Assembly (NCBI GenBank): GCA_029762625.1
Contig: JARVGI010000006.1
Coordinates: 26,992 to 90,991 of the forward strand
Source: Methanomicrobiaceae archaeon
GTDB lineage: Archaea > Halobacteriota > Methanomicrobia > Methanomicrobiales > Methanomicrobiaceae
Reading direction: 5' to 3'
Length of the DNA stretch: 64,000 nt
Under the pieces are notes generated by a model. That model did not search any database, was not told where the DNA came from, and worked only from the letters and a program-made list of their open reading frames with translations. Both the position numbers and the translations under genes were made by a program. Positions 51,001 to 60,081 of the stretch are shown piece by piece. How positions within the stretch are numbered: position 1 is the first letter of the stretch; every line of letters starts with the position of its first letter.

Positions 51001-51806
51001 GATTTGATCAGGTCGTGGATCACGTAGGTGAGCGACACCGTTTCGAGCCGCTTTAAGAGATCGGTGAATTCCTCGTCCACCACCGCCACTGCACAGTCGA
51101 TCCCGTGGAACGCGGCTTCGATGGCACCTTCACGGGACCCGAAGAACATGTCCGGTATGCGCCCCGCCGCTTCGCAGGCGATATAGGCCTCGAGGCCCAC
51201 CGCGCCCACCATGAGGGTGGCATCGAGCACGCGTTTCAGGGCGTCGGCCTGCACCTTGCGGGACCCTCCCCGCTGGATGCGGGGGACCTTGCAGACGTGG
51301 ATAACGCCCTCGGAATGATCGATGATGCCGGAAAGCCGCGCCACCCCGACGTCGGTGCCGGACTGTGCGTCCATGATCGCCTCGCCCTGTGCTGACTGGT
51401 CGGACTTGCTCGCATACAGCCAGCCGTTCTTCATGAACACGCCCACCCGGTCCCCTTTGCGGATGGGTTCCGCGGCGATGGCCGTCCACACCGAGACCTG
51501 CTGGATGATGTCCCGGTTCACGTGCCGGGCGTAGGATTCCAGCACCTCGGCATTGGTGAGCACCCACTCGATGCCCGCGTGGGTGACCACGTACCGCCCC
51601 CTGCCGTGGGAGCTTACCATGCCGTCCTCCACCAGCTCGCGGATATATTCGGAGACCGCCTGCGGGGTGACCCCGAGCTTGTCGGCGATCTCCTGCTGGC
51701 GGACGGCCGGCTGGTGCTCGGCGATCTCTACGAGTATCTGGAACCGTGTCGCTTCCCGTTTGCTGCGAAGGATGGTGGAGAGCGGATCATCGGTCCGATC
51801 CGTCAA
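50997..51806 (-). CDS. HTH transcriptional regulator (COG1497-type)
   Basis: 269 residues. MarR/ArsR-like winged helix at about 15-80 (EIADKLGVTPQAVSEYIRELVEDGMVSSHGRGRY), then a ligand-binding-like C-terminal region (about 100-269) with GVFMKNGWLYASKS and GLEAYIACEAAGRIPD. The family is frequent in methanogens. Ends in an ATGA overlap with the helicase, and starts inside the preceding ArsR gene (20 nt overlap), so all three are one transcript. Confidence 0.8.
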   Translation of the reverse strand: MTDRTDDPLSTILRSKREATRFQILVEIAEHQPAVRQQEIADKLGVTPQAVSEYIRELVEDGMVSSHGRGRYVVTHAGIEWVLTNAEVLESYARHVNRDIIQQVSVWTAIAAEPIRKGDRVGVFMKNGWLYASKSDQSAQGEAIMDAQSGTDVGVARLSGIIDHSEGVIHVCKVPRIQRGGSRKVQADALKRVLDATLMVGAVGLEAYIACEAAGRIPDMFFGSREGAIEAAFHGIDCAVAVVDEEFTDLLKRLETVSLTYVIHDLIKS

Positions 51807-52302
51807 GGATCACCAACCCCTGCCCCCTGACATCGAGCGTCGGGAGTCGCTTTGCGACCCCCTTCACGAATACCGGGCTCACATTGAGCTTGCGTGCGAC
51901 GTCGTTGATCGAGGTGTTGCCGTTCTGCACCTCCTGTTCGATCAGGTCGACCACCATCCGCAGGTGTTCCTCGGTGGAAACCGAGAGGTGCAGGATATCC
52001 CCGAGATCCGCCATGCTGCACTGAAAATTGGCCCTGAACTTGCTGTAGGTTGTTTTAAATTCCTTTGAGGGTTTTTCCCCCGGTTTCGGCATTCTCCACT
52101 GTTCCTCCACGAGATTGCCCTTTTTTAAAATAGCAAGACATTCAGCGACACAGTCGCTATCCACCTCCCTGGTCAGCTCCTCTTCGGTCATCCAGGATGT
52201 ATTTAAAAGGTTGAAAACTTTTTTAAATTCTGCCCGATTAAACGTGACAAGAAGAGGGACCATTTCGACTGGATCATTCACAATTCTGATATGCCCTGTC
52301 AA
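51787..52302 (-). CDS. ArsR-family regulator
   Basis: 171 residues. Winged-helix pattern LLNTSWMTEEELTREVDSDCVAECLAILKKGNLVEEQWRMP (about 32-75) and a second helical DNA-contact-like segment NTSINDVARKLNVSPVFVKGVAKRL (about 128-152). No metal-binding Cys cluster is apparent. First gene of the ArsR-HTH-helicase operon, divergent from hypF with a shared promoter region of about 58 nt. Confidence 0.75.
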   Translation of the reverse strand: MTGHIRIVNDPVEMVPLLVTFNRAEFKKVFNLLNTSWMTEEELTREVDSDCVAECLAILKKGNLVEEQWRMPKPGEKPSKEFKTTYSKFRANFQCSMADLGDILHLSVSTEEHLRMVVDLIEQEVQNGNTSINDVARKLNVSPVFVKGVAKRLPTLDVRGQGLVILDGSDR

Positions 52303-52360
52303 GGTAAAGACCCGACTATATATTGGTGTAGAAGCGAATAAACCTTATCAAGAATTTTCT
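52303..52360. promoter_or_regulatory. divergent promoter between the ArsR-family gene and hypF
   Basis: ACTATATATTGG (52313-52325) is a near-symmetric TATA-like core between the ArsR start at 52302 and the hypF start at 52361. The plus strand gives a leader of about 20 nt for hypF. Confidence 0.5.
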
Positions 52361-54571
52361 ATGCGCCGGAAAGGTACCATCATTGTCCGCGGGATCGTCC
52401 AGGGTGTCGGGTTCCGCCCCTTCGTGTTCGCCCGGGCGAAAGCCCTCGGCATCACCGGAACGGTCAAAAATCTCGGCAGCGAGGTGAAGATCGTGGCGTT
52501 CGGCGACCGTTTCGAGGAATTTCTCGCAGCGGTCGCCCGCGGCCCGCCCCTCGCCCGCATCGACTCGGTGGCGGTGCGCGATGCGGCCGGCCCCGCCGCC
52601 GCAGACTTCCGCATCCTTCCCTCCGGCGAGGGGGTATTATCCGGGTTTATTCCTGCGGATGTGGCCATCTGCGACGAGTGCAGGGCCGATATCCGCAGGG
52701 CGGGGGGACGCTACGAAGGCTACTGGGCGACCTCCTGCGTCAACTGCGGCCCCCGCTACAGCATCATCGGCGGGCTGCCCTACGACCGGGAACGGACCAC
52801 CATGGACGAGTTTCCCCTGTGCGCCGCGTGCGGGGAGGAATACGGCGACCCCGCCTCCCGCCGCCACCACGCCCAGACCATCGCCTGCGCCCGCTGCGGG
52901 CCCTCGCTCACCCTGCTCGACGGCGACGGGGCCGTCATCGCCTGCGCCGACCCGGTCGGCGAGGCGGCGCGGCTGCTCGATGCCGGGGCGGTCATGGCCG
53001 TCCGGGGGGTGGGCGGGTTTCACATCGCGTGCATCGAGGATTCGGCCCGGGAGCTCAAGCGCCGGCTGAACCGCACCGAGCAGCCCCTCGCGGTGATGAC
53101 CACGCTTTCGCATGCGGAGGCCATCTGCGAGGTTACGGAGGAGGAACGCCGGATACTCTCCGGCCCTGAGCACCCGATTGCGGTGCTCAAAAAGCGCGCC
53201 GCCTTCGCCCACGATGGGATCTCGAACCTGCACACCCTCGGCTGCATGCTCCCCTACACCGGACTGCACGAGCTGCTCTTCGAGGCCCTCGCCCATCCCC
53301 TGCTGATCATGACCAGCGCCAACGCCCCCGGCTACCCCATGATCACCGACCTCGACCAGGCCATGGCCCGCCTCACCGGGGTCGTCGACTATATCCTCAC
53401 CCACGACCGGGTGATCCTCAACCGCTGCGACGACTCGGTGGTCCGCGACGGCTACCTCATCCGCCTCTCCCGCGGCTTCGCCCCCCGCCGGCAGGCGATC
53501 GACCTCGGGGCCCACTGCATCCTGGGCGTGGGGCCGGAGCTCAACGCCAACGTCTCCCTCTACCGGGGGGGCTTTCTCATCACCTCGCCGCACGTGGGCA
53601 ACGTGCGCAACCCCCCCACCCTCGCCTACCTCAAAGAGACCGCGGAGAAGATCGGCCGGCTCGTCGGGGCGGACTATGACATCATCGCCCACGACCTCCA
53701 CCCCCGCTTCCTCTCCACCCGCTATGCGCAGGCGCTCGCCCGGGAATGCGGCGCTGCCCTTGCGCCCGTCCAGCACCACGAGGCACATATCGCCGCCGCT
53801 ATCGAAGAGCCCTGCATCGGCATCGCCGTCGACGGGGTGGGCTACGGCCGCGACGGGACGATCTGGGGCGGGGAGATCTTCGCAGGCGTTGTGCCCCGCT
53901 TCGACCGGGTGGCCCACCTCGAAGCGGTGCCCATGCCCGGCGGCGACCTGGCCACGCGCTTTCCCGAGCGGATGCTCTACGGCATCCTCCCCGATGCGCA
54001 GACGCAGGACCTCCTGCTCGGGCGGGGGTGGAGCGACGTGGAGGCGGACGTGCTCGCCCGCCAGCTCGCACGGGGGGTCAACGCGCCCCTCACCAGCAGC
54101 ACGGGCAGAGTGCTCGATGCCGCCGCCGCCCTGCTGGGCATCTGCCGCGAGCGCACCTACGACGGGGAACCGGCGATGAAACTGGAGGCGGCCGCGGCGC
54201 GGGGCAGGCACGAAGACTGGGACCCTGTGTTCGAGACCCGGGACGGCGCCGAGGTGCTCTCCACCCGGGCGCTGCTGCGGCGTGCACGGGACGCACTCGG
54301 GCGGCGCTCCCCGGAGGACGTCGCCGCGTCGGTGCAGCACACCCTCGCCCTCGGCATCGCCGGCATGGCCGTCCGTGCCGCCCATGCCGGCGGGTACCCC
54401 CGGGTCGCCCTCTCCGGCGGGGTGGCCTACAATGCTGCCATCCGGGAGACCATCCGCCGGGAGGTCGAGCGGGCGGGCCTCGTGTTCGTGATCAACGCCG
54501 ACCTCCCCCTCGGCGACGGCTGCATCTCTTTCGGCCAGTGCATCATGGCGGCACGGCTGGCGGACGAATAA
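52361..54571 (+). CDS. hypF: carbamoyltransferase HypF
   Basis: 736 residues from ATG 52361, close to the standard HypF length. Acylphosphatase domain (GTIIVRGIVQGVGFRPFVFARA), zinc motifs CDECRAD and CVNCGPRYS, then CAACGEEYGDP and CARCGPSL, YrdC-like domain (GVGGFHIACIEDS), and a Kae1-like domain (VQHHEAHIAAAIEE, LSGGVAYNAAIRETI). Transfers carbamoyl from carbamoyl phosphate to HypE for the CN ligand of [NiFe]-hydrogenases. hypE and the other hyp genes are not in the window. Confidence 0.96.
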   Translation: MRRKGTIIVRGIVQGVGFRPFVFARAKALGITGTVKNLGSEVKIVAFGDRFEEFLAAVARGPPLARIDSVAVRDAAGPAAADFRILPSGEGVLSGFIPADVAICDECRADIRRAGGRYEGYWATSCVNCGPRYSIIGGLPYDRERTTMDEFPLCAACGEEYGDPASRRHHAQTIACARCGPSLTLLDGDGAVIACADPVGEAARLLDAGAVMAVRGVGGFHIACIEDSARELKRRLNRTEQPLAVMTTLSHAEAICEVTEEERRILSGPEHPIAVLKKRAAFAHDGISNLHTLGCMLPYTGLHELLFEALAHPLLIMTSANAPGYPMITDLDQAMARLTGVVDYILTHDRVILNRCDDSVVRDGYLIRLSRGFAPRRQAIDLGAHCILGVGPELNANVSLYRGGFLITSPHVGNVRNPPTLAYLKETAEKIGRLVGADYDIIAHDLHPRFLSTRYAQALARECGAALAPVQHHEAHIAAAIEEPCIGIAVDGVGYGRDGTIWGGEIFAGVVPRFDRVAHLEAVPMPGGDLATRFPERMLYGILPDAQTQDLLLGRGWSDVEADVLARQLARGVNAPLTSSTGRVLDAAAALLGICRERTYDGEPAMKLEAAAARGRHEDWDPVFETRDGAEVLSTRALLRRARDALGRRSPEDVAASVQHTLALGIAGMAVRAAHAGGYPRVALSGGVAYNAAIRETIRREVERAGLVFVINADLPLGDGCISFGQCIMAARLADE

Positions 54572-54573
54572 CG

Positions 54574-55551
54574 CTATTTTTCCCCGGCGAGGCCCAGCCG
54601 GGAGAAGAGCGCCGGCGCCCCCCCGGCGATCCACAGCCCCAGCAGAGCGCCCTGCATGTACCAGAGCAGGCACGCGCCGTCCGCGGCCACGGCGATGAGC
54701 ACAGCCGTGCCGTACCAGATGGCCAGCACCCCTGCCACCCCGGTGAGATAGCGGGCGGCGAGCAGGGATCGGCACACCCGCCCGAGGGTGCGGTCGCGAG
54801 CCTCGAGCCATGCCATCCCCGCAGCAACCCCGAGGATCAGCCCGCCGGAGAGAAAACTCCGGGAGGGATCCTGCGGGTCGATCAGCACCCCGGTCTGCGC
54901 AAACGCTCTCACCACCCACGAGAGAGGCACCTGCCAGTCTCCCTGCAGGGCGAGGGTGAGCAGGGTCGCCGCAGGGAAGAGCGCGGAGAGGCAGAAGGCG
55001 GCGACGACCTTCGTAGACGCGGGCCAGGTGCGGATACGCGCCCCCAGTCTCGCCTTGGCGAGGAGGAAGGCGACGAGCACCGCCAGCCCTGCCAGCCACC
55101 CGGCGACCACGTCGAGGGGCGAGTGGACCCCGAGATAGACCCGGGATATCCCGATGAGGAGGACGAGCAGCACGCAGGCCACCTGCGCCCACCGGCGGCG
55201 GAGGGAGACGGCGATAAACCCCCAGAACCCGGCGGCGAGCTGGGCGTGGGCGGAGGGGAGGGCGAAGCTGGACTCCGCCGCGTACGCGGTGACCGCGGGA
55301 TCAATCCAGTAGGGGCGCGGGGTGTGGAAGGCCATCTTGAGGGTGTCGTTGGCCCCGGCGGAGAGCCCCAGCAGAAGGGCCGCGTGCAGCCCCAGGCGCA
55401 CATCACAGCACCAGAAGAGGGCGGCGATGAAGAAGAAATAGCTGACCGGACTTCCCAGCAGCGAGAAGGACAGCATGGGCAGGAGCAGCCAGGGAAATGA
55501 TTCCTGCAGTGAGGGCGGTACTGCCCATCCCATCGCACGTCCGGCATCCAT
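54574..55551 (-). CDS. PAP2-family membrane phosphatase
   Basis: 325 residues, about eight helices. The three PAP2 motifs are visible: KMAFHTPRP (KX6RP), PSAHAQ (PSGH with Ala for Gly) and SRVYLGVHSPLDV (SRX5HX3D). Likely dephosphorylates lipid or isoprenoid pyrophosphates at the membrane, for example recycling the dolichyl carrier used for N-glycosylation or lipid synthesis. Stop lies 2 nt past the convergent hypF stop. Confidence 0.9.
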   Translation of the reverse strand: MDAGRAMGWAVPPSLQESFPWLLLPMLSFSLLGSPVSYFFFIAALFWCCDVRLGLHAALLLGLSAGANDTLKMAFHTPRPYWIDPAVTAYAAESSFALPSAHAQLAAGFWGFIAVSLRRRWAQVACVLLVLLIGISRVYLGVHSPLDVVAGWLAGLAVLVAFLLAKARLGARIRTWPASTKVVAAFCLSALFPAATLLTLALQGDWQVPLSWVVRAFAQTGVLIDPQDPSRSFLSGGLILGVAAGMAWLEARDRTLGRVCRSLLAARYLTGVAGVLAIWYGTAVLIAVAADGACLLWYMQGALLGLWIAGGAPALFSRLGLAGEK

Positions 55552-55645
55552 ACACGTCCCTACCGGTTGACGGTGTGGCGCGGGATGAATGTTTCGGGTG
55601 GAGAAAAAACGCTCGAAAAGCGGCCGGAACGTGATCGATCCGGAT

Positions 55646-55651
55646 AAAAAA
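55646..55651 (-). terminator. T6 terminator of the ribosomal stalk operon
   Basis: Six T on the minus strand shortly after the P1 stop at 55658. Confidence 0.5.
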
Positions 55652-55657
55652 GTGGGG

Positions 55658-55972
55658 TTAGCCGAAGAGGGCGCCGAGGCCGGCCATGCCGCCTTCCTCG
55701 TCTTCCTTCTCCTCTTCCTCTTCCTCTTCCTCTGCAGCTGCCTCTTCGACGGGGGCTGCGGCGGCAGCGGCGGCGGGTGCAGCGGCGACGGGGGCTGCGG
55801 CGGCCTTGCTGATGGCCTCCTCGATGTCCACGCCGTCGAGCGCGGCGACGAGCGCCTTGACCCGTGATTCGTCGACTTCGATACCCGCGGCGGTCAGGAC
55901 TGCCGTGACCGCATCCTCAGTTACGTCCTTTCCTGCCTTGTGCAGGATCAGTGCTGCGTAGATATACTCCAT
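55658..55972 (-). CDS. rpl12: ribosomal protein P1 (L12 stalk)
   Basis: 104 residues. Helical N-terminal dimerisation domain [22 protein letters not shown], a long Ala/Pro hinge, an acidic run and the conserved archaeal C-terminus [11 protein letters not shown] that recruits elongation factors. The same tail ends the P0 protein upstream. Confidence 0.96.
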   Translation of the reverse strand: MEYIYAALILHKAGKDVTEDAVTAVLTAAGIEVDESRVKALVAALDGVDIEEAISKAAAAPVAAAPAAAAAAAPVEEAAAEEEEEEEEKEDEEGGMAGLGALFG

Positions 55973-56019
55973 TTCAATTCACCTCAATTCTCTATCCAAA
56001 TCTGATATGGTATGCATGT

Positions 56020-57039
56020 TCATCCGAAGAGGGCCCCGAGACCGGCCATGCCGCCCTCTTCGTCCTCTTTTTCCTCTTCCTCTTCTTCTTTCTCCGGCTC
56101 TTTCGCCTCTTCCTCTGCGGGGGCTGCGGCGGGGGCCGCTGCCTGGGCGGCCGCGGCGGCGCTGATCGATTCGTCGAGCTCCAGCCCGTGCTCCGCCGCC
56201 GCAAGGGCGAGGGAGAGCATCTGCCGGTATGCCCGGACGACGATCAGATCCATGACGTCCGCATTGTAGATGCCCGCCTCCACTGCAAGGTTCCGGGCCT
56301 CGCCGAACGCCTTGCCGAGGATGGCGCCGATGGTTGTCGGCGTCGGGATGGCGGCATTGACCGAGAGGTTAAATGCCTGCTGTGCGGCCAGCACGATGTT
56401 GTTGTAGTAGGCCAGCTCGTCGATTGCCAGCATCGAGGGCTCGAACATTGAGCCGTCGTAGTAGGCGACCTGCAGCGAGAGACCGACATCGATCGGCCGG
56501 ATGTCGAGCTTGGCCAGCACGTCCGCCATCTTCTGGCTGATCGGCTCGCCCGCTCTGACCACCGTCCTTGACTCGCGGATGGTGACCTTGCCGCCCTCGA
56601 TGGCCGCGGGAATGCCCGCCTGCTGGAACTCGCCGACCACCGGGCCCGGCTTGAAGCTCGTCGGGCCCTTGGAGACCACGATGTCCTCGGGCGAGATGTC
56701 GCCGGGCTTGGCGACCATCTTGGTCATGGTCCGTTCAAGCCGCTTGTAGAGCTTGAACGGGTTTTCATCGGTGAAGATGAGCGCGCTCTGCCCGTCGAGA
56801 TAGTTCGTGACCTTCTGGATGTCACCGCCCATCTCGTTGAGCGAGTGCTCGATGAGCGTGTTGCGCGTCATCTTCAGCACCGCGGAATCGCGCAGGCCGC
56901 GGCGCATATGCTGCAGCTGCGATGCGGGGATCCCGTAGAGGTCCACCAGTCCAAAGACGGCATATTTCCCGGCGAGACGCTTGATCTCGGCGACCTCGTC
57001 CTGCTTCCACTGCGGCAGGTGGGATGTGTACAGTGCCAT
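56020..57039 (-). CDS. rplP0: ribosomal protein uL10 (P0)
   Basis: 339 residues. rRNA-binding N-terminal domain (LPQWKQDEVAEIKRLAGKYAVFGLVDLYGIPASQLQHMRRGLR), middle P0 insertion, then helical spines that bind P1 dimers and an acidic tail ending [11 protein letters not shown]. The C-terminal 20 residues match P1 closely. Stop of L1 lies 2 nt upstream. Confidence 0.97.
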   Translation of the reverse strand: MALYTSHLPQWKQDEVAEIKRLAGKYAVFGLVDLYGIPASQLQHMRRGLRDSAVLKMTRNTLIEHSLNEMGGDIQKVTNYLDGQSALIFTDENPFKLYKRLERTMTKMVAKPGDISPEDIVVSKGPTSFKPGPVVGEFQQAGIPAAIEGGKVTIRESRTVVRAGEPISQKMADVLAKLDIRPIDVGLSLQVAYYDGSMFEPSMLAIDELAYYNNIVLAAQQAFNLSVNAAIPTPTTIGAILGKAFGEARNLAVEAGIYNADVMDLIVVRAYRQMLSLALAAAEHGLELDESISAAAAAQAAAPAAAPAEEEAKEPEKEEEEEEKEDEEGGMAGLGALFG

Positions 57040-57041
57040 TC

Positions 57042-57686
57042 CTACATCACCCTCTCTGCCGGGCCCATGGACGTCTTCACATAGACCGATCTGATATTCA
57101 TGGCTCCATTCTCAAGCGAACCTTCGACCCGCCTGAGCACGGCATCGATGTTTTCGGCAATGTATTCGGGGTCCATGCCCGTGTTGCCCACCTTGACGTG
57201 GAATGTCTTCTTATCCTTGGTCCTGAACTTGACCGAATTGCGAAGGCGCTCCACCACCGGCCGGATGTCCGTGCCGGGCGGAATGGGCGTGGGCATCTTG
57301 CCCCGCGGACCGAGCCGGGGACCGAGCCAGCGGCCGACCAGCGGCATCACTGCGGTCTCGGCGAGGAAGAACCGGTACTCCTCGGCAATTTTGCGTGCCT
57401 CGCGCGGTTCCCCTCCCAGGCGTTCGATCTCTTCTGCGCCGATGATGAGGTCGACACCAGCCTCTCTTGCCTGCGTGGTGATATCTCCCTTTCCGAGCAC
57501 GGCGACCTTTTCCGTGACGCCTGTGCCGTGCGGTAGAAGTATCGTCTCATCAATACGGTTTTTTGGCTGCGCCATGTCGATGCTCCGGAGATTGACGGCG
57601 ATGTCCACGCTCTCCAGGAACTTGCGTTCAGGCGCATTCTCCATGGCCGTTTTCACGGCCTGAAGGATATCAGCCCTTTCTACCAT
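57042..57686 (-). CDS. rpl1: ribosomal protein uL1
   Basis: 214 residues, complete. Two-domain L1 with VDIAVNLRSIDMAQPKNRIDETILLPHGTG at the N-terminus and GPRLGPRGKMPTPIPPGTDIRPVVERL linking the domains. In methanogens L1 represses its own operon by binding mRNA near its start; the same could hold here but no site was verified. Starts 54 nt after the L11 stop. Confidence 0.97.
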   Translation of the reverse strand: MVERADILQAVKTAMENAPERKFLESVDIAVNLRSIDMAQPKNRIDETILLPHGTGVTEKVAVLGKGDITTQAREAGVDLIIGAEEIERLGGEPREARKIAEEYRFFLAETAVMPLVGRWLGPRLGPRGKMPTPIPPGTDIRPVVERLRNSVKFRTKDKKTFHVKVGNTGMDPEYIAENIDAVLRRVEGSLENGAMNIRSVYVKTSMGPAERVM

Positions 57687-57740
57687 TTGTTACCTCCATA
57701 GTTCTGCGACCCTGTGCGGATCTTCTATGGTTTTCATAGC

Positions 57741-58217
57741 CTATTCTGCGAAACTGCTGTCGTACTCGCCTGCATCGATGAGGACAAACATCTCCTTCGG
57801 AGATTTGCCGTCGACAGTGACGCCTACGCTCACGCACGTCCCGACGACCTCCTTGACGGCGGTCTTCAGGTCATAGCTGAGCATATCGTCGAACTTCATG
57901 CGGGCGATGCGGACAGCAGCCTCAAGCGGAAGGTCTCCCACAACCTGAGTGCCGGGCTCTGAGGAGCCCTTCTCAAGCCCGCACTCCTTCATGACGAGTG
58001 CGGTGGTGGGAGGCACACCCACGGAAACCGTGAAGTTCTTTTTGTCGTCGACCTCGATGATCGCCGGCACCTGCATGCCGTTGAATTCCGCGGTCTTTTT
58101 GTTGATCTCGTCGACAACAGCCTTCACGTTGATTCCGAGTGGGCCAAGCGCCGGCCCCAGAGGGGGGCCTGCGGTTGCTTTTCCGCCGGGTACCAGTACC
58201 TCGACTACTTCTCCCAT
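57741..58217 (-). CDS. rpl11: ribosomal protein uL11
   Basis: 158 residues. [31 protein letters not shown] is the L11 signature with the thiostrepton-region proline helix; the C-terminal RNA-binding domain runs from about 75 ([24 protein letters not shown]). First gene of L11-L1-L10-P1. Its promoter lies between it and spt5. Confidence 0.97.
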   Translation of the reverse strand: MGEVVEVLVPGGKATAGPPLGPALGPLGINVKAVVDEINKKTAEFNGMQVPAIIEVDDKKNFTVSVGVPPTTALVMKECGLEKGSSEPGTQVVGDLPLEAAVRIARMKFDDMLSYDLKTAVKEVVGTCVSVGVTVDGKSPKEMFVLIDAGEYDSSFAE

Positions 58218-58286
58218 GTCTGTATCACCATGCCTGCCCCCGGCGGGGGGCTTTCGGCCTGGGTTAGTAGAGGTCGCCCCCGCAGA

Positions 58287-58298
58287 ACTTAAAAGCTA
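58287..58298 (-). promoter_or_regulatory. TATA box of the L11 operon
   Basis: Minus-strand AGCTTTTAAGTT, about 75 nt before L11. The leader would contain a short GCCCCCCGCCGGGGGC hairpin. Confidence 0.55.
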
Positions 58299-58312
58299 TT
58301 CACTGCGGGCGG

Positions 58313-58318
58313 AAAAAA
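58313..58318 (-). terminator. T6 terminator after spt5
   Basis: Six T on the minus strand 7 nt beyond the spt5 stop, just before the L11 promoter, so spt5 and L11 have separate transcripts or partial readthrough. Confidence 0.5.
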
Positions 58319-58325
58319 GAGAGGA

Positions 58326-58799
58326 TTACTTTTCATCTTCACGCCGGTCGATGACCCGCACATGATCGCCCCGCACCGTAATGGGGATGGGGACCATGCT
58401 CTCGTAGAGCTCCACGGTGATCTCCTCTTTTCCGGTATCCACCCGTTTCACCACCGCTTTTTCGCCCTTGAAGGGGCCGGCGATCAGCTCGACGATCGTC
58501 CCCTCGTCGATGCCGCTCACCACCGGCTTGGGCACCAGGAAGTGAGCGACCTCGTCGAGGATGGACGCTCCCCGCACCACGGCGCGCGCATGGGGGACCA
58601 TCTCCACCAGCTGCTCGATGCGGGCAAGGGGATCCGGGCTCTCCACGAGGACGTAGCCGCGCAGCTCGTCGGGAGCGATGATGGCCGCCACGCGGATCTC
58701 GCCATGGTCCTTGAGGGCCTTGATAATATTGTCCGCGACGGTCCGCTCCTGTTTTGCCGTCGTCTTGATGGCGTAGATTTTATTCTCGTAGTCGGTCAT
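58326..58799 (-). CDS. spt5: transcription elongation factor Spt5 (NusG)
   Basis: 157 residues, NGN domain (about 8-90: YAIKTTAKQERTVADNIIKAL, RGYVLVESPDPLARI) plus KOW domain (about 100-150: GTIVELIAGPFKGEKAVVKRV). Keeps RNA polymerase processive with Spt4. Lies 7 nt after secE. Conserved archaeal order ftsZ-secE-spt5-L11. Confidence 0.97.
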   Translation of the reverse strand: MTDYENKIYAIKTTAKQERTVADNIIKALKDHGEIRVAAIIAPDELRGYVLVESPDPLARIEQLVEMVPHARAVVRGASILDEVAHFLVPKPVVSGIDEGTIVELIAGPFKGEKAVVKRVDTGKEEITVELYESMVPIPITVRGDHVRVIDRREDEK

Positions 58800-58806
58800 T
58801 GGTCCA

Positions 58807-58983
58807 TCAGTTCGGCAGCGTGAACATCAGTTCATAGATCACGAATCCAATCAGCCCGATCAGGGCGATACCCACCGCGGCCACAAGGGCGATCTTGGAA
58901 AATTCATCCCGGTTGGGCGTCCTCGCCAGTTTCAGGACACGCCAGTATTTATTGAATACCTCTTCTTCGATATTGAATGCCAT
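58807..58983 (-). CDS. secE: preprotein translocase subunit SecE (Sec61 gamma)
   Basis: 58 residues. MAFNIEEEVFNKYWRVLKLARTP then one hydrophobic helix ending GFVIYELMF is the amphipathic-plus-transmembrane layout of archaeal SecE. Sits 7 nt before spt5 and 6 nt after the ftsZ stop. Assignment rests on both the sequence pattern and gene order. Confidence 0.93.
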   Translation of the reverse strand: MAFNIEEEVFNKYWRVLKLARTPNRDEFSKIALVAAVGIALIGLIGFVIYELMFTLPN

Positions 58984-58989
58984 GCTCGA

Positions 58990-60081
58990 TCACTTGAGGA
59001 AATCTATTTCGAACTCTCTCATCATCTTTCTTACGCCTGTTTCATTGCGGCCGTAGATCTGGGCGGAGCGGACCCCCGTCACCACGAGCATGGTGCGCAT
59101 CTTGCCCTGCATGTCCGGGTCGACCTGTGCGCCCCAGATAATCCGGGCAGACGGGTCGATCCGGTCATAGACTTCCTGCACCACCCCTTCGGCCTCGATC
59201 ATGGTCATGTCGGGGCCGCCGACCACGTTGACCAGCGCCGCCGTGGCGCCGGAGATGTCCACGTCGAGCAGCGGGGAGCGCAGCGCTTTCTTGACCGAAT
59301 CGGCCGCCTTGTCCTCGCTGTCGCTCTCGCCCATGCCGATCATTGCCACCCCGCCCCGCTCCATGACGGTGCGCACGTCGGCAAAGTCGAGGTTGACGAG
59401 GCCGGGCATGGTGATCAGCTCGGTGATCCCCTTGACCGCGCGCATGAGCACCTCGTCGGAGACCTTGAACGCCGCGTAGAGGGGCAGGCGGGGCACGACC
59501 TCGAGCAGGCGGTCGTTCGGCACGACGATGACCGTATCGGCGACATCGCGAAGCCGCTCGAGGCCTGCCTCCGCGTTCTCCATGCGGATCGCCCCTTCTG
59601 CGGTGAAGGGGAGGGTGACCACCGCGATGGTCAGCGCGCCCTCCTCACGGGCCGCCTTGGCGATGATGGGGGCGGAGCCGGTGCCCGTGCCCCCGCCGAG
59701 GCCCGTGGTGATGAACACCATGTCGGCTGCCTCCACGGCCTTCTTGATCTCCTCCTCGGTCTCAAGGGCCGCCTCCTCGCCCACCTGTGGGATGGAGCCC
59801 GCACCCAGCCCGCGGGTCCGCTGCCTGCCGATGAGGATGCGGGTGTCCGCCTGGGTGCGGATGAGGTGCTGGGCATCGGTGTTCATGGCGATGAGCCGTG
59901 CCCCGTGGATGCCCTCATCCGACATCCGGGTGATGGTGTTGGATCCGCCGCCGCCACACCCGATGACCGCGATCTGTGTCTGCAGTTCTCTCAGTACCTC
60001 TTCCAAATCCTTATCTTCCTGTGGATTATCGATAATCATGCCTTCAGCGCGATTCAGTGCCTCTTCTACTATGGACTTCAT
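58990..60081 (-). CDS. ftsZ: cell division protein FtsZ
   Basis: 363 residues from ATG 60081 with GAGAGG 6 nt upstream; the frame opens further but the extra residues are not homologous. Tubulin signature [24 protein letters not shown] for the nucleotide pocket, and DFADVRTVM for the T7 loop. Forms the division ring. Overlaps the dtdA stop by four bases and is followed after 6 nt by secE. Confidence 0.97.
   Translation of the reverse strand: MKSIVEEALNRAEGMIIDNPQEDKDLEEVLRELQTQIAVIGCGGGGSNTITRMSDEGIHGARLIAMNTDAQHLIRTQADTRILIGRQRTRGLGAGSIPQVGEEAALETEEEIKKAVEAADMVFITTGLGGGTGTGSAPIIAKAAREEGALTIAVVTLPFTAEGAIRMENAEAGLERLRDVADTVIVVPNDRLLEVVPRLPLYAAFKVSDEVLMRAVKGITELITMPGLVNLDFADVRTVMERGGVAMIGMGESDSEDKAADSVKKALRSPLLDVDISGATAALVNVVGGPDMTMIEAEGVVQEVYDRIDPSARIIWGAQVDPDMQGKMRTMLVVTGVRSAQIYGRNETGVRKMMREFEIDFLK

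Noticed and set aside
52637-55192. 851-residue minus-strand frame opposite hypF
   Set aside because: hypF on the plus strand is unmistakable; the opposite frame has no domain and is compositionally odd.
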